A stretch of 64,000 bases of DNA from a virus: IMG/VR virus record IMGVR_UViG_3300034198_015460, positions 17,136-81,135 of that record; one strand, given 5' to 3'. A program made the position numbers and the translations under genes. The stretch's first letter is position 1; each line of letters starts with the position of its first letter. Shown one piece after another: positions 23,841-31,686 of this stretch. The notes under the pieces were generated by a model that saw only the letters and a program-made list of their open reading frames with translations, did not search any database and had not been told where the DNA came from.

Positions 23841-24734
23841 TTACCACCAAGAAACTATAATAACTCCTGGACCACCATCACCACCCCTACCACCTCCTAA
23901 TGAACCTCCAGCACCTCCGCCACCACCCCCAGAACCAAAAGCACCAGCGCCGCCAGCACCCCCAACAAATATTGTGCTTGCACCCGCACCACCTCCGCCT
24001 GAACCTCCACAAGACATGAATGGTTTTGTGAACATTACACCAGCATTACCATTTGTTTGAGAAGCACCACCAGGAATAGTAGGTATAAATCCTGCACCTG
24101 TTATAGCACCACCAGCACCTGTGCTAGCACCACCTGTTCCACCTGCGCCACCTGATACTATAATATTAGCTATAGCACCCCAAGTAACCGCTGAAGGGCT
24201 AACGGCTGAGCTTTCATTCTGCGCACCTCCAGCGGTACCTACTTGACCAATAGAAGTAGTGTATAGACCATAGTTATTCCATCTATCAGAAGTAGAGGCT
24301 GAACCAGCAGTGCCAGCAGCACCTAATGCAATAGAACTTCCACCACCTCCTGCACCACCACCACTTGCACTTAAAACATAATCTCCTGTTGGACCTATGA
24401 GAGCAACATAGCTTACAGTTCCTGCTGTTCCGCCAGTAGAAGCAGCACCACCCGGACCTCCAGGTCCTGGTGAGACGTAAAGGGTATCTGGAATATAACT
24501 AGCAGGTAACATAAGAGTCGTTATTGCACCAGAACCTCCGCCACCACCGCCGCCTCTAGCAGTAGTAGATGAGTTAGTATGACCACCTCCACCTCCACCA
24601 CCACCTCCAACAAGATAGAAATTGAAGTAACTTACACCTCTTGGTTTTATGAAAGTATAGACGTTTGTTGCTTCAGCAAAATAGATCGCATAGTTACCAT
24701 CCATTGATCTCGGTAGATGTGAAAAATCACTCAT
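23841..24734 (-). CDS. Glycine-rich tail fibre adhesin, copy 3
   Basis: A 297-residue protein with an N-terminal attachment part (MSDFSHLPRSMDGNY, then IKPRGVSYFNFYLVG) and a body dominated by Gly runs. The Gly-rich arms, such as GGGGGGSGAI and GGAGGAGAFGSGG, resemble the polyglycine-II sandwich of T2/S16-type gp38 adhesins and of fibre-tip proteins. Local GC is far above the window mean because of Gly codons. It is the third of three tandem paralogues sharing the DFSH start and a KPRG block. Confidence 0.78.
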   Translation of the reverse strand: MSDFSHLPRSMDGNYAIYFAEATNVYTFIKPRGVSYFNFYLVGGGGGGGGGHTNSSTTARGGGGGGGSGAITTLMLPASYIPDTLYVSPGPGGPGGAASTGGTAGTVSYVALIGPTGDYVLSASGGGAGGGGSSIALGAAGTAGSASTSDRWNNYGLYTTSIGQVGTAGGAQNESSAVSPSAVTWGAIANIIVSGGAGGTGGASTGAGGAITGAGFIPTIPGGASQTNGNAGVMFTKPFMSCGGSGGGGAGASTIFVGGAGGAGAFGSGGGGGGAGGSLGGGRGGDGGPGVIIVSWW

Positions 24735-24735
24735 G

Positions 24736-25644
24736 TTAAAACCCCCAGATCATTACTAAACCAGAACCACCTCGTCCTCCTAAAGAAGAATTTCCAGAGT
24801 TGTTGATATAAGTACCGCCACCGCCGCCGCCAGAACCAATACCCGCATCACCTCCAGTTCCGCCATTACCAGTAGCGGCTCTACAACCTCCACCACCGGA
24901 ACCTCCACAAGACATAAAAGGCTGCATATAAGTAAGCCCAGATTGACCATTAGTTGCAGTTGAACTTGTGCTTCCAGCACCCCCACTGATTGTCGGCATA
25001 AAACCAGCACCAGTTATAGAACCTCCTGTACGCGCTGTTGGCGTTGTAGTACTACCACCACCGCTAGCACCACCGGATAAAATTATAGAACCCCATGTAA
25101 TACCCGCAGATGGCTCTGATGTAGTTCCTGTAGCGCCCGCTTGCCCCGCAAATAAAGAATAACTTCCATAAGACCCAAGAATCATATTTGTAGCAGTTGC
25201 AGCAGCTCCCGCCGAACCACCGGCTGCGCTTCCGGCGCCACCGCCACTTGCATAACATATTACATACGCGGCAGTAGTATTTGGTTGTACAGAAATATAA
25301 GACGCGCCTCCGCTACCACCGGATGTACCATGCGATCCATCGATCGTGCCAGTGTTAATTCCTGCTGATCCTCCAGCGCCTGAATTGACATATAGAATAT
25401 CAGGAATTAGACTAGCATGGATTAACATAGTAGTAATTCCTCCTGAACCACCGCCTCCACCGCCAAAACCATTACTAGCTGAAGCTACTGAGCGTCCAGC
25501 ACCGCCGCCTCCACCGCCACCTATACATACAATATAGATGCTTGTTATTCCTCTAGGCTTATTCCAGACTTGCCATTGAGAAATACTATAATATACTGAA
25601 AAGTTTGATCTGAGATTTTGTGAAATATGTGAGAAGTCTAACAT
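24736..25644 (-). CDS. Glycine-rich tail fibre adhesin, copy 2
   Basis: A 302-residue paralogue of the genes on either side. It opens MLDFSHISQNL and has WQVWNKPRGITSIYIVCIG before the Gly-rich body. The conserved core element PFMSCGGSGGGG is shared with copy 3. The loops between glycine arms differ between copies, which suggests that receptor specificity lies there. The gap to the neighbouring copies is 1-4 nt, so they are co-translated. Confidence 0.78.
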   Translation of the reverse strand: MLDFSHISQNLRSNFSVYYSISQWQVWNKPRGITSIYIVCIGGGGGGGAGRSVASASNGFGGGGGGSGGITTMLIHASLIPDILYVNSGAGGSAGINTGTIDGSHGTSGGSGGASYISVQPNTTAAYVICYASGGGAGSAAGGSAGAAATATNMILGSYGSYSLFAGQAGATGTTSEPSAGITWGSIILSGGASGGGSTTTPTARTGGSITGAGFMPTISGGAGSTSSTATNGQSGLTYMQPFMSCGGSGGGGCRAATGNGGTGGDAGIGSGGGGGGTYINNSGNSSLGGRGGSGLVMIWGF

Positions 25645-25648
25645 GTTA

Positions 25649-26569
25649 CTACCATGATGTTATTATTACCAAGCCAGGACCGCCGTTACCGCCAGCACCA
25701 CCGCCACTTGTACCTCCAGCACCGCCACCACCGCCGCCGCATCCATATGTTGCATTACCACCTCTAGCACCTGCTGTTGTCGTTGAGTTAGATGAACCCC
25801 CACCTGACCCTCCAAGAAAAACTAAAGGGACTAAAAAACCAGATCCGGCTACTCCAGCACCCGGAGAAGCGCCACCAGAACCACCAGAAATTATGGTACT
25901 TTGAAAAACTGAAGGTAGTGGTGCACCACCAGTTCCCAAGTTACCTCCCGCAACACCAGAACCGCCTCCACCACCAGCACCGCCAATAGTTATGTCACCT
26001 CCCATGGTTGTGGAACCCGCAGCAGTACCGCTTACAGCACCACCAGCTCCACCAGTATTTCCCGCAACAGCGGTAAATATTGCAAAATTTGAAAAAGTAG
26101 CAGAAGTTGAAACCATAGCAACAGCAGCAGCACCACCAGCAGCATTGAGGGTAGTTGGACCTGCTGCACCCCCACCACCACCATTAGCATAAGCAAGTAA
26201 ATATGCTGCTGTGGTGCTTGGATATAAACTTACATAACTAGCCCCGCCGTCAGAACCATTAACTCCTGAGCCAGTTGAACCAGCACCTCCTCGACCAACT
26301 TGAATGTATAATAAATCAGGTAATAAAAAAGCAGGCACTAATAATCTTGTTGTTGTTCCTTGCGCACCACCCCCGCCACCACCTCTAGAACCGGTAACTG
26401 AATTAGATCGACCGCCACCGCCGCCACCGCCGCCACTAAGACAGAAGATATTGATCATAGAACAGTTGCGAGGTTTATTCCAAACTTGCCATTCTGTAGC
26501 TGCGTTCAATGCATAGAAGTAGTCTATCTTTGCTGTCTGAGAATCAGAAACGTGAGAAAAATCAAGCAT
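25649..26569 (-). CDS. Glycine-rich tail fibre adhesin, copy 1
   Basis: A 306-residue protein, the promoter-proximal copy of the triplet. It starts MLDFSHVSDSQ, has WQVWNKPRNCSMINIFCLSG, then a Gly-rich body with repeated GGAGG-type arms and an end FLGGSGGGSSNSTTTA... GGGGGAGG. The PFMSCGG element of copies 2 and 3 is replaced by a different segment. It begins next to the stop of the small gene at 26570. Confidence 0.78.
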   Translation of the reverse strand: MLDFSHVSDSQTAKIDYFYALNAATEWQVWNKPRNCSMINIFCLSGGGGGGGGRSNSVTGSRGGGGGGAQGTTTRLLVPAFLLPDLLYIQVGRGGAGSTGSGVNGSDGGASYVSLYPSTTAAYLLAYANGGGGGAAGPTTLNAAGGAAAVAMVSTSATFSNFAIFTAVAGNTGGAGGAVSGTAAGSTTMGGDITIGGAGGGGGSGVAGGNLGTGGAPLPSVFQSTIISGGSGGASPGAGVAGSGFLVPLVFLGGSGGGSSNSTTTAGARGGNATYGCGGGGGGAGGTSGGGAGGNGGPGLVIITSW

Positions 26570-26740
26570 TTATTGTTCTATTGTTGTTTTGTAAGACATC
26601 CCAGTATTAGTGACATCTTCTCCATCATCCTTTACTATTCTGACCACCGTAAAATTTGTCTGTTCAACTTCCATCCAGCCTAAACCTTCATGACCACTTA
26701 GGAACTCAATTCTATATCTTATTACGTTGGATTCGCTCAT
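26570..26740 (-). CDS. Small unrecognised protein before the glycine-rich adhesins
   Basis: A 56-residue protein starting MSESNVIRYRIEF. It is acidic with a WMEVEQTNFTVVRIV beta-like stretch. The ATG is 1 nt after the upstream stop (TAATATG), which indicates translational coupling. It could be a fibre assembly factor or connector; no family is recognised. Confidence 0.65.
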   Translation of the reverse strand: MSESNVIRYRIEFLSGHEGLGWMEVEQTNFTVVRIVKDDGEDVTNTGMSYKTTIEQ

Positions 26741-26741
26741 A

Positions 26742-27188
26742 TTAATAGTTACCTGCAATTACAATTGCCGCCCAGTATGTGTTCGTTGCTGGGGCTGAGT
26801 GGTTTGTCACCAATATAGCATAACTTGGAGGAAGTGCAACGTTCATCGGAACGTCGATAGGATATGTAGCAACTGTTGCATTAGCAGCAGAAACTGAAGG
26901 TAAAGCAACTTCTTGAAATAAAGTACATGTAGTATTATTAGCTGTAGTGTTAGATGAACTTATATAAATTCTTCCAACCGTAGCTGTAGTTGAAAGAGCA
27001 GCAGAGTTGGCTACGGGCGACCATCTAACACGCTGTACAAAACTTCCATTTGTTGCATCAGCAGTAAAAGCAAGAAACGTATCAGTACCTACTGTTCCTG
27101 TTCCATCACTTCTTGTTAAACCTGCTGTAACACGTGTTTGACCATAAGCCCCTACTCTACTATAAATTGGTATTTGATTACCAGCCAT
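26742..27188 (-). CDS. Fibre/knob-type virion protein, 148 residues
   Basis: A beta-rich protein starting MAGNQIPIYSRVGAYGQ. The middle (GSFVQRVRWSPVANSA and VGRIYISSSNTT) and the end (LPPSYAILVTNHSA then TYWAAIVIAGNY) resemble C-terminal knob proteins found in fibre clusters of T4-like environmental phages. It has few charged residues. A role in host attachment or fibre capping is inferred from neighbours. Confidence 0.72.
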   Translation of the reverse strand: MAGNQIPIYSRVGAYGQTRVTAGLTRSDGTGTVGTDTFLAFTADATNGSFVQRVRWSPVANSAALSTTATVGRIYISSSNTTANNTTCTLFQEVALPSVSAANATVATYPIDVPMNVALPPSYAILVTNHSAPATNTYWAAIVIAGNY

Positions 27189-27204
27189 CTAGTTTATCTC
27201 CTGT

Positions 27205-27966
27205 TTAAGCCATTGCTAAATTGTTATAAAGAGCCACTATTTGACCCATAGTGTTTAAAATTGAACCATCATTAAAAATTATACCAGATGCAATTATATC
27301 TGTATTAACTGTGCTATTTCCAATAGAAATTGTGTTTGAAATAGTTAAAATTGCTGTAGTTTTATCAAAAGTTAAATTGGCATCACCGCCAAAAGAACCA
27401 GAGTTATTAAATTGTATTTGTGTATTTGAACCTCCAGGAGTCCCAGACCCACCACCTGATACTGTTGACCAATAAGCTGAACTACCATTAGTTGTTAATA
27501 CTTGACCGGCAGTACCTGTGCTACCATTCGCTGATACTGCAACACCACCAAGAGTAATGTTACCGTTAAATGTGGTCGGAACAGAAAGACTAAAAGCACT
27601 TGTAATACTATTAGCAAAAATTGACCATATAGCCCTTTGCCCGTATGCCGTGTTTGTGCTATAGAAAACAAAGTTATCGTCAGTTTGTTGACGCATCGCA
27701 ACAAAAGCTGATGTATTTACTGTTTGAAAATATATATTTTTATCATTATTAAGTGTTAAAGAATTTGTGATACGCTGACTGGTTATATTAGCACCAACTG
27801 TAATTAAATTTGTTCCATCTGATGTATAGAGAATACCATCAGACATATTAAGAGCAAATTCGCCAGCAGCGATATATTGTGAATTTGTCGCATAAGATGC
27901 AGTTGTATTAGGAGTTCTTCCTGAAACAGAAGTTCTCCTTACTTGAAACTTTGTATTAGCAGCCAT
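27205..27966 (-). CDS. Tail fibre protein, 253 residues
   Basis: It begins MAANTKFQVRRTSVSGRTPN and has AAGEFALNMSDGILYTSDGT, the phage hyaluronate-lyase/fibre N-terminal signature (product with GELALN-like and DG-LY motifs) common on fibre subunits. Later repeats include NGSTGTAGQVLTTNGSSAYW. The C-terminus has a SNTISIGNSTVN repeat and ends VALYNNLAMA. It is probably a trimeric fibre segment. Confidence 0.8.
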   Translation of the reverse strand: MAANTKFQVRRTSVSGRTPNTTASYATNSQYIAAGEFALNMSDGILYTSDGTNLITVGANITSQRITNSLTLNNDKNIYFQTVNTSAFVAMRQQTDDNFVFYSTNTAYGQRAIWSIFANSITSAFSLSVPTTFNGNITLGGVAVSANGSTGTAGQVLTTNGSSAYWSTVSGGGSGTPGGSNTQIQFNNSGSFGGDANLTFDKTTAILTISNTISIGNSTVNTDIIASGIIFNDGSILNTMGQIVALYNNLAMA

Positions 27967-27996
27967 GTGGCTTCCTCTTTAATGGCATGTGCCGAG

Positions 27997-28221
27997 TTAT
28001 TGTTCAAAACCGTCTGTATCAGAAGTATTTACTTCTTTTTTATTTATTCTCTTTTCTTTTTTCTCTAATTGTTTTTCTAATTCAACAATTCTTTGATTTA
28101 AAGAAATATTTGTAGCTTCAGAAAACTTCAATTGTGCTTTCATAAAAACATTATTTTTCATCAATTCTTCAATTTCTTTAAATAAAGTTTCAATATAAAC
28201 ATTGACAAACTCAGGTGACAT
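27997..28221 (-). CDS. Small coiled-coil protein in the fibre cluster
   Basis: A 74-residue protein starting MSPEFVNVYIETLFKEI. Residues 25-65 form a heptad-rich helix (LNQRIVELEKQLEKKEKRI). It resembles small chaperone-like or connector proteins seen next to fibre genes in this phage group. Its role in fibre trimerisation is inference. Confidence 0.7.
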   Translation of the reverse strand: MSPEFVNVYIETLFKEIEELMKNNVFMKAQLKFSEATNISLNQRIVELEKQLEKKEKRINKKEVNTSDTDGFEQ

Positions 28222-28251
28222 GGGTATATTCCATTATTAAATTAATTATTT

Positions 28252-30057
28252 TTAAAAAGTTCCGCCATCAAGTATTCCCCAAGTCACAAGAGAATTGTTG
28301 ACTTGGAGAACATAACCTTCAGTTCCTAATGAAAGTTTTGAAAGACCATTACTTGTATTACCAACAAGTAAATCTTGTGAAGTAAATGTATTCCATCCTG
28401 TACCACCAGAAGTTCCAACAAGAGCAGTTGTAAGAGTCAAAGAATTGGCAGCTAATGCGGCAGTAACAGATGAATTAGCATTGATTTGAATAGCAGTAGA
28501 ATTCACAACAAATACGGAACTGTTATTGCCATATGGCATTAAGTATGCTTGTAGAGTAGCAGTTCCCGAATTTGCGCTAGTATCAATTGTGGACGATGTA
28601 TTTGGATTTGTATTTGATCCAAATAACCAGAAGAATGGAGCAGAATTAGTTGATTTTGCTGCAATTCTTGCAAGACCAGCATACCAAATAGCAGAAGAAT
28701 TACCGGCAGGAGAATACCAACCAGCATCAACAACATCAGTTGTTGTATTATTAGAGGCTAATTCTATGACATTATCTTTGATAATTAATGAAGTAACATT
28801 GACAGAAGTAAAAGTACCAGAAACAATTAAGTTTCCTGAAAGCGTTAGGTCTGTTAATGAAAGAACAGAATTTACAAACGCACCAGATGTGTTTACTACA
28901 AGAGTATTATCACCATTTTTTACAGATATACCAGAAGAATTAGAAACTATACCGTTATTAGCTAGAACATTGATGCCAGAAGAATCAACTGAAATACCAT
29001 TTGCTTGTTTAGCCCATATCCCAGTAGAATTTGCTACGATGCCGTTATTGGCAATTGCATAAAGAGTTCCAGTGCTAGTAATTGTACCACCACCAATACC
29101 ATTTGATGTAGCAACGGAAGTTACTGTACCAGTGGAATCATTTTTCCAATATGGTGATCCAGTTGCACCATTTGAAGCTAGTATTTGACCGGCAGAACCA
29201 ACTCCACCATTTGCTGATAACTGAATATTTGAAAGAGTTAATTGAGTAGAATTGGCAATAAAGTTTGTGCCAACTGTAATCGATGCAGCGTTAACTGTTC
29301 CTGTTGTATTAGCAACAAATATACCAGATGTATTGGCTATTACAGATGCACCAACAGTAATTAGTGCGGAATTAACTGATGATGAAAGATTCGCGGTAGA
29401 GCCAATTATATTTGCATATAACGTAGTAGTAGAAATTGTACCAGCATTAACTGTTGAAACACCAGCTGTGTTTTGAACAACAACCTGACCAGTTGTTTGT
29501 GTAGTTGAACTATTACCAACACTAATAGCACCTGTATTCGCAATAGTCACTGTTGGAGAAGTAGTTGTATTTCCAACCCAATAATATGCAGTGCTATTAA
29601 TTACAGCGTTTGCAGCAATATTAATTGTTGAGGAAAATGTTATGGTATTTTGAAAGGTTTGTGTATTAGTCCATGTGTACTGCGCCGCAGTATTTACACC
29701 AACAGAAGCAGATGAAACCCAATAAAGATTTGAAGAAGCACCACCAGAAGCTAGAAAATAACCAGCAGTGCCGGTACTACCATTAGCAGAAATTGTTTGC
29801 GTTGTTCCAACAAAGGCCAAATTCCCAATTTGAATTTGATTTATACCAGATGTTGAGTTGGCAACAAGAGCCTGATTAGCAGTAAGAGTTCCTGGGCTTC
29901 TTACCCCACCAATTGGAACCACTGTTCCGCCATCTGTAGAACCAATAAAGAGAACACCAGAACCACCTGTAGCATTAGAATATGCTAATTCCCCTGGATT
30001 AAGAGAAGCAGGTGATGCTGTAGCAGCGCTTCTTTTGATTTGAATTCTATTAGCCAT
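28252..30057 (-). CDS. Large tail fibre protein, 601 residues
   Basis: It begins MANRIQIKRSAATASPASLN with PGELAYSNATGGSGVLFIG, the usual fibre attachment start. The body has many imperfect repeats, including NGSTGTAGYFLASGG / NGGVGSAGQILASNG and VANSTGIWAKQANGI / VSNSSGISVKNGDN, typical for trimeric shafts. The end (LSLGTEGYVLQVNNSLVTWG) carries the short LDGGTF terminus, which is close to the IDGGTF end of the gene at 30091. The preceding 33-bp gap holds the late-promoter-like CTAAATAAA. It is the longest fibre of the cluster apart from the DUF4815-type protein. Confidence 0.85.
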   Translation of the reverse strand: MANRIQIKRSAATASPASLNPGELAYSNATGGSGVLFIGSTDGGTVVPIGGVRSPGTLTANQALVANSTSGINQIQIGNLAFVGTTQTISANGSTGTAGYFLASGGASSNLYWVSSASVGVNTAAQYTWTNTQTFQNTITFSSTINIAANAVINSTAYYWVGNTTTSPTVTIANTGAISVGNSSTTQTTGQVVVQNTAGVSTVNAGTISTTTLYANIIGSTANLSSSVNSALITVGASVIANTSGIFVANTTGTVNAASITVGTNFIANSTQLTLSNIQLSANGGVGSAGQILASNGATGSPYWKNDSTGTVTSVATSNGIGGGTITSTGTLYAIANNGIVANSTGIWAKQANGISVDSSGINVLANNGIVSNSSGISVKNGDNTLVVNTSGAFVNSVLSLTDLTLSGNLIVSGTFTSVNVTSLIIKDNVIELASNNTTTDVVDAGWYSPAGNSSAIWYAGLARIAAKSTNSAPFFWLFGSNTNPNTSSTIDTSANSGTATLQAYLMPYGNNSSVFVVNSTAIQINANSSVTAALAANSLTLTTALVGTSGGTGWNTFTSQDLLVGNTSNGLSKLSLGTEGYVLQVNNSLVTWGILDGGTF

Positions 30058-30090
30058 TTAACTATATTGCCTTTTGTTTTTTTTATTTAG

Positions 30091-30363
30091 TTAAAAAGTT
30101 CCGCCATCAATATCACCATCAATATTAGAAAAATTCATTTTTTGAACAACATAGGTATCAGAAGAACTGTCGTAAATTAGAGTAGCACCATTTGCTTCTG
30201 TAGTAGCATTAACATCTTGTAAACGATCTAGTCTTGTAGCACCACCAACAGTTAATGCAGGAGTTGGTTTGAGTGTTACTGGAGTTGTTGTGTCAATAAA
30301 ACCAGCAGTAGCGTTAGTCGCTATATGTATTGTTCTTCTTCTTGCAACAACTACATTAGTCAT
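30091..30363 (-). CDS. Small fibre-associated protein, 90 residues
   Basis: It starts MTNVVVARRRTIHIATNAT. RLDRLQDVNATTEANGATL is a segment found in small proteins of marine T4-like fibre clusters. Its end NIDGDIDGGTF matches the end of the 601-residue fibre, suggesting a shared docking peptide. No enzymatic motif is visible. Confidence 0.72.
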   Translation of the reverse strand: MTNVVVARRRTIHIATNATAGFIDTTTPVTLKPTPALTVGGATRLDRLQDVNATTEANGATLIYDSSSDTYVVQKMNFSNIDGDIDGGTF

Positions 30364-30365
30364 TT

Positions 30366-30692
30366 TTATCTCGTGACTTGTGGGGTGACTGTTACAATAC
30401 CTTCAACAATTCTAGAAGTAGTTGTACCATCATTTATCTCTACATCATATACATATCTACCTGAAGTTAAAGAGCCAGTTTGGTTGGCGCTTAAAGATAA
30501 AGTAACGGTTCCAGTGCTTACATTAATAGATGTAGTAAAATCTGTTGCATTAGAAGATGTATACCATTTTCTAATTTGAGAATTAGCGGTATACCCACTT
30601 AAATTTAAAGAATCGCCGTTCTCATCAGTTAAAGATAAGTCAGTAGAAAATGTTGCACCTTGATCTATAACTAAATTAGCTTTAGTTGCCAT
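30366..30692 (-). CDS. Small Ig-like beta protein of the fibre cluster
   Basis: A 108-residue protein beginning MATKANLVIDQGATFSTDLS. The pattern DENGDSLNLSGYTANSQIRK then GTVTLSLSANQT and YVYDVEIND is that of the BppU-type N-terminal/Ig-like phage appendage domain. It probably bridges fibre parts to the baseplate. Its ATG overlaps the stop of the upstream fibre gene. Confidence 0.75.
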   Translation of the reverse strand: MATKANLVIDQGATFSTDLSLTDENGDSLNLSGYTANSQIRKWYTSSNATDFTTSINVSTGTVTLSLSANQTGSLTSGRYVYDVEINDGTTTSRIVEGIVTVTPQVTR

Positions 30693-31495
30693 TATACTAT
30701 GACCCTAGCATATCTTAATGTGGTTGATGAAACAGAAGCAGGAGTGAATTGAACTGCGACGTTACCAGAAGCAATTGTTGCTGAAAATGTACCAACAGAA
30801 GAAGATGGAATTATTGAACCATATTCTGTAACATATGCAGTTGATCCATCATGAACAACTAGAAGTTTTGTCAAATGATATGCAGAACTTGTATTTGCTT
30901 GGACCAAATACTCTGCACCAAGATATGTTGAAGTTGAAAAAGAATCTATATTTACTGTTGATGTAGAAGAAGTTGTGATAGTTCCATTTGATGCTGGATT
31001 ATAAACAGTTGCAATTGTCGCCCAAGAACCATTAGCGTTTAAATAGTAATTTCCACCAGTCCATTGAGCTGATGTAGGTACAGTAAATGATATATTAGAT
31101 GTGGAGTTACTAATAACTACACTAGAAGAATTTATAATAGCATTAGCAGTCGAACTGCCTATCTTTAGAGATGTATTAGTTATTAGCGTATTATTAATTT
31201 GTACAGAAGATGCATTAACAGTGACATTTCCAGACGAATTGCCAACTTTAATGTTTGTTAAATCGATAGAAGTAGAACTTATTGTATTAGAAACAGTAAC
31301 AGCCGTTGGAGAAACGGTTGAGTTGGCAGTCGAATTTCCAGAAGTAAAGGTACCCGATATGCCAGCATTACCAGTTGCTATATTGGAATTAACCGTAACA
31401 GCCTGAGTTGTCATTGCATATGCAAGTTCGTTTGTTCTAGTACGCCAATAATCAAATGTATTTGTATTAGCGGTATTTGCTACTGTTACAGTCAT
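30692..31495 (-). CDS. Tail fibre protein with Asn/Ser repeats, 267 residues
   Basis: The N-terminus (TANTNTFDYWRTRTNELAYA) is the form common at the start of fibre subunits in marine T4-like phages. Residues 45-135 carry repeats such as NSTVSPTAVTVSNTI and GNSSGNVTVNASSVQI. The C-terminal half (HLTKLLVVHDGSTAYVTEYG) is a distinct beta domain. It overlaps the next upstream small gene by 4 nt. Confidence 0.8.
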   Translation of the reverse strand: MTVTVANTANTNTFDYWRTRTNELAYAMTTQAVTVNSNIATGNAGISGTFTSGNSTANSTVSPTAVTVSNTISSTSIDLTNIKVGNSSGNVTVNASSVQINNTLITNTSLKIGSSTANAIINSSSVVISNSTSNISFTVPTSAQWTGGNYYLNANGSWATIATVYNPASNGTITTSSTSTVNIDSFSTSTYLGAEYLVQANTSSAYHLTKLLVVHDGSTAYVTEYGSIIPSSSVGTFSATIASGNVAVQFTPASVSSTTLRYARVIV

Positions 31496-31674
31496 TTAAG
31501 TCTCTCTAAAATTAGGTGAAGCATTGATTTAATTTCCGAAACTTCTTCTTTTAAATTATCAAACTCTTTTTGTTTATTTTTTTGTAATTTATAAGCCTTC
31601 AAAGAAGCATTATCTGTGTTCAATACTGCACCTGGATTGTTTGAATCTCTCATAAAACCGTCATTACTTTTCAT
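31492..31674 (-). CDS. Small coiled-coil protein, 60 residues
   Basis: It starts MKSNDGFMRDSNNPGAVLNT followed by DNASLKAYKLQKNKQKEF and a C-terminal helix EVSEIKSMLHLILERLK. Proteins with this DNPGAxxNTDNxxLKAYK pattern occur beside the giant structural protein in many T4-like environmental phages. A role in fibre attachment is likely but not shown. Confidence 0.72.
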   Translation of the reverse strand: MKSNDGFMRDSNNPGAVLNTDNASLKAYKLQKNKQKEFDNLKEEVSEIKSMLHLILERLK

Positions 31675-31686
31675 ATATTTATTCCA

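Noticed and set aside
24968-26516. Proline-rich plus-strand frames opposite the adhesin genes
   Set aside because: They are the complement of Gly codons (GGN read as NCC) and have no ribosome sites.
21492-31495. A diversity-generating retroelement in the fibre cluster
   Set aside because: No reverse transcriptase and no template/variable repeat pair were seen in the window; repeats are ordinary fibre repeats.
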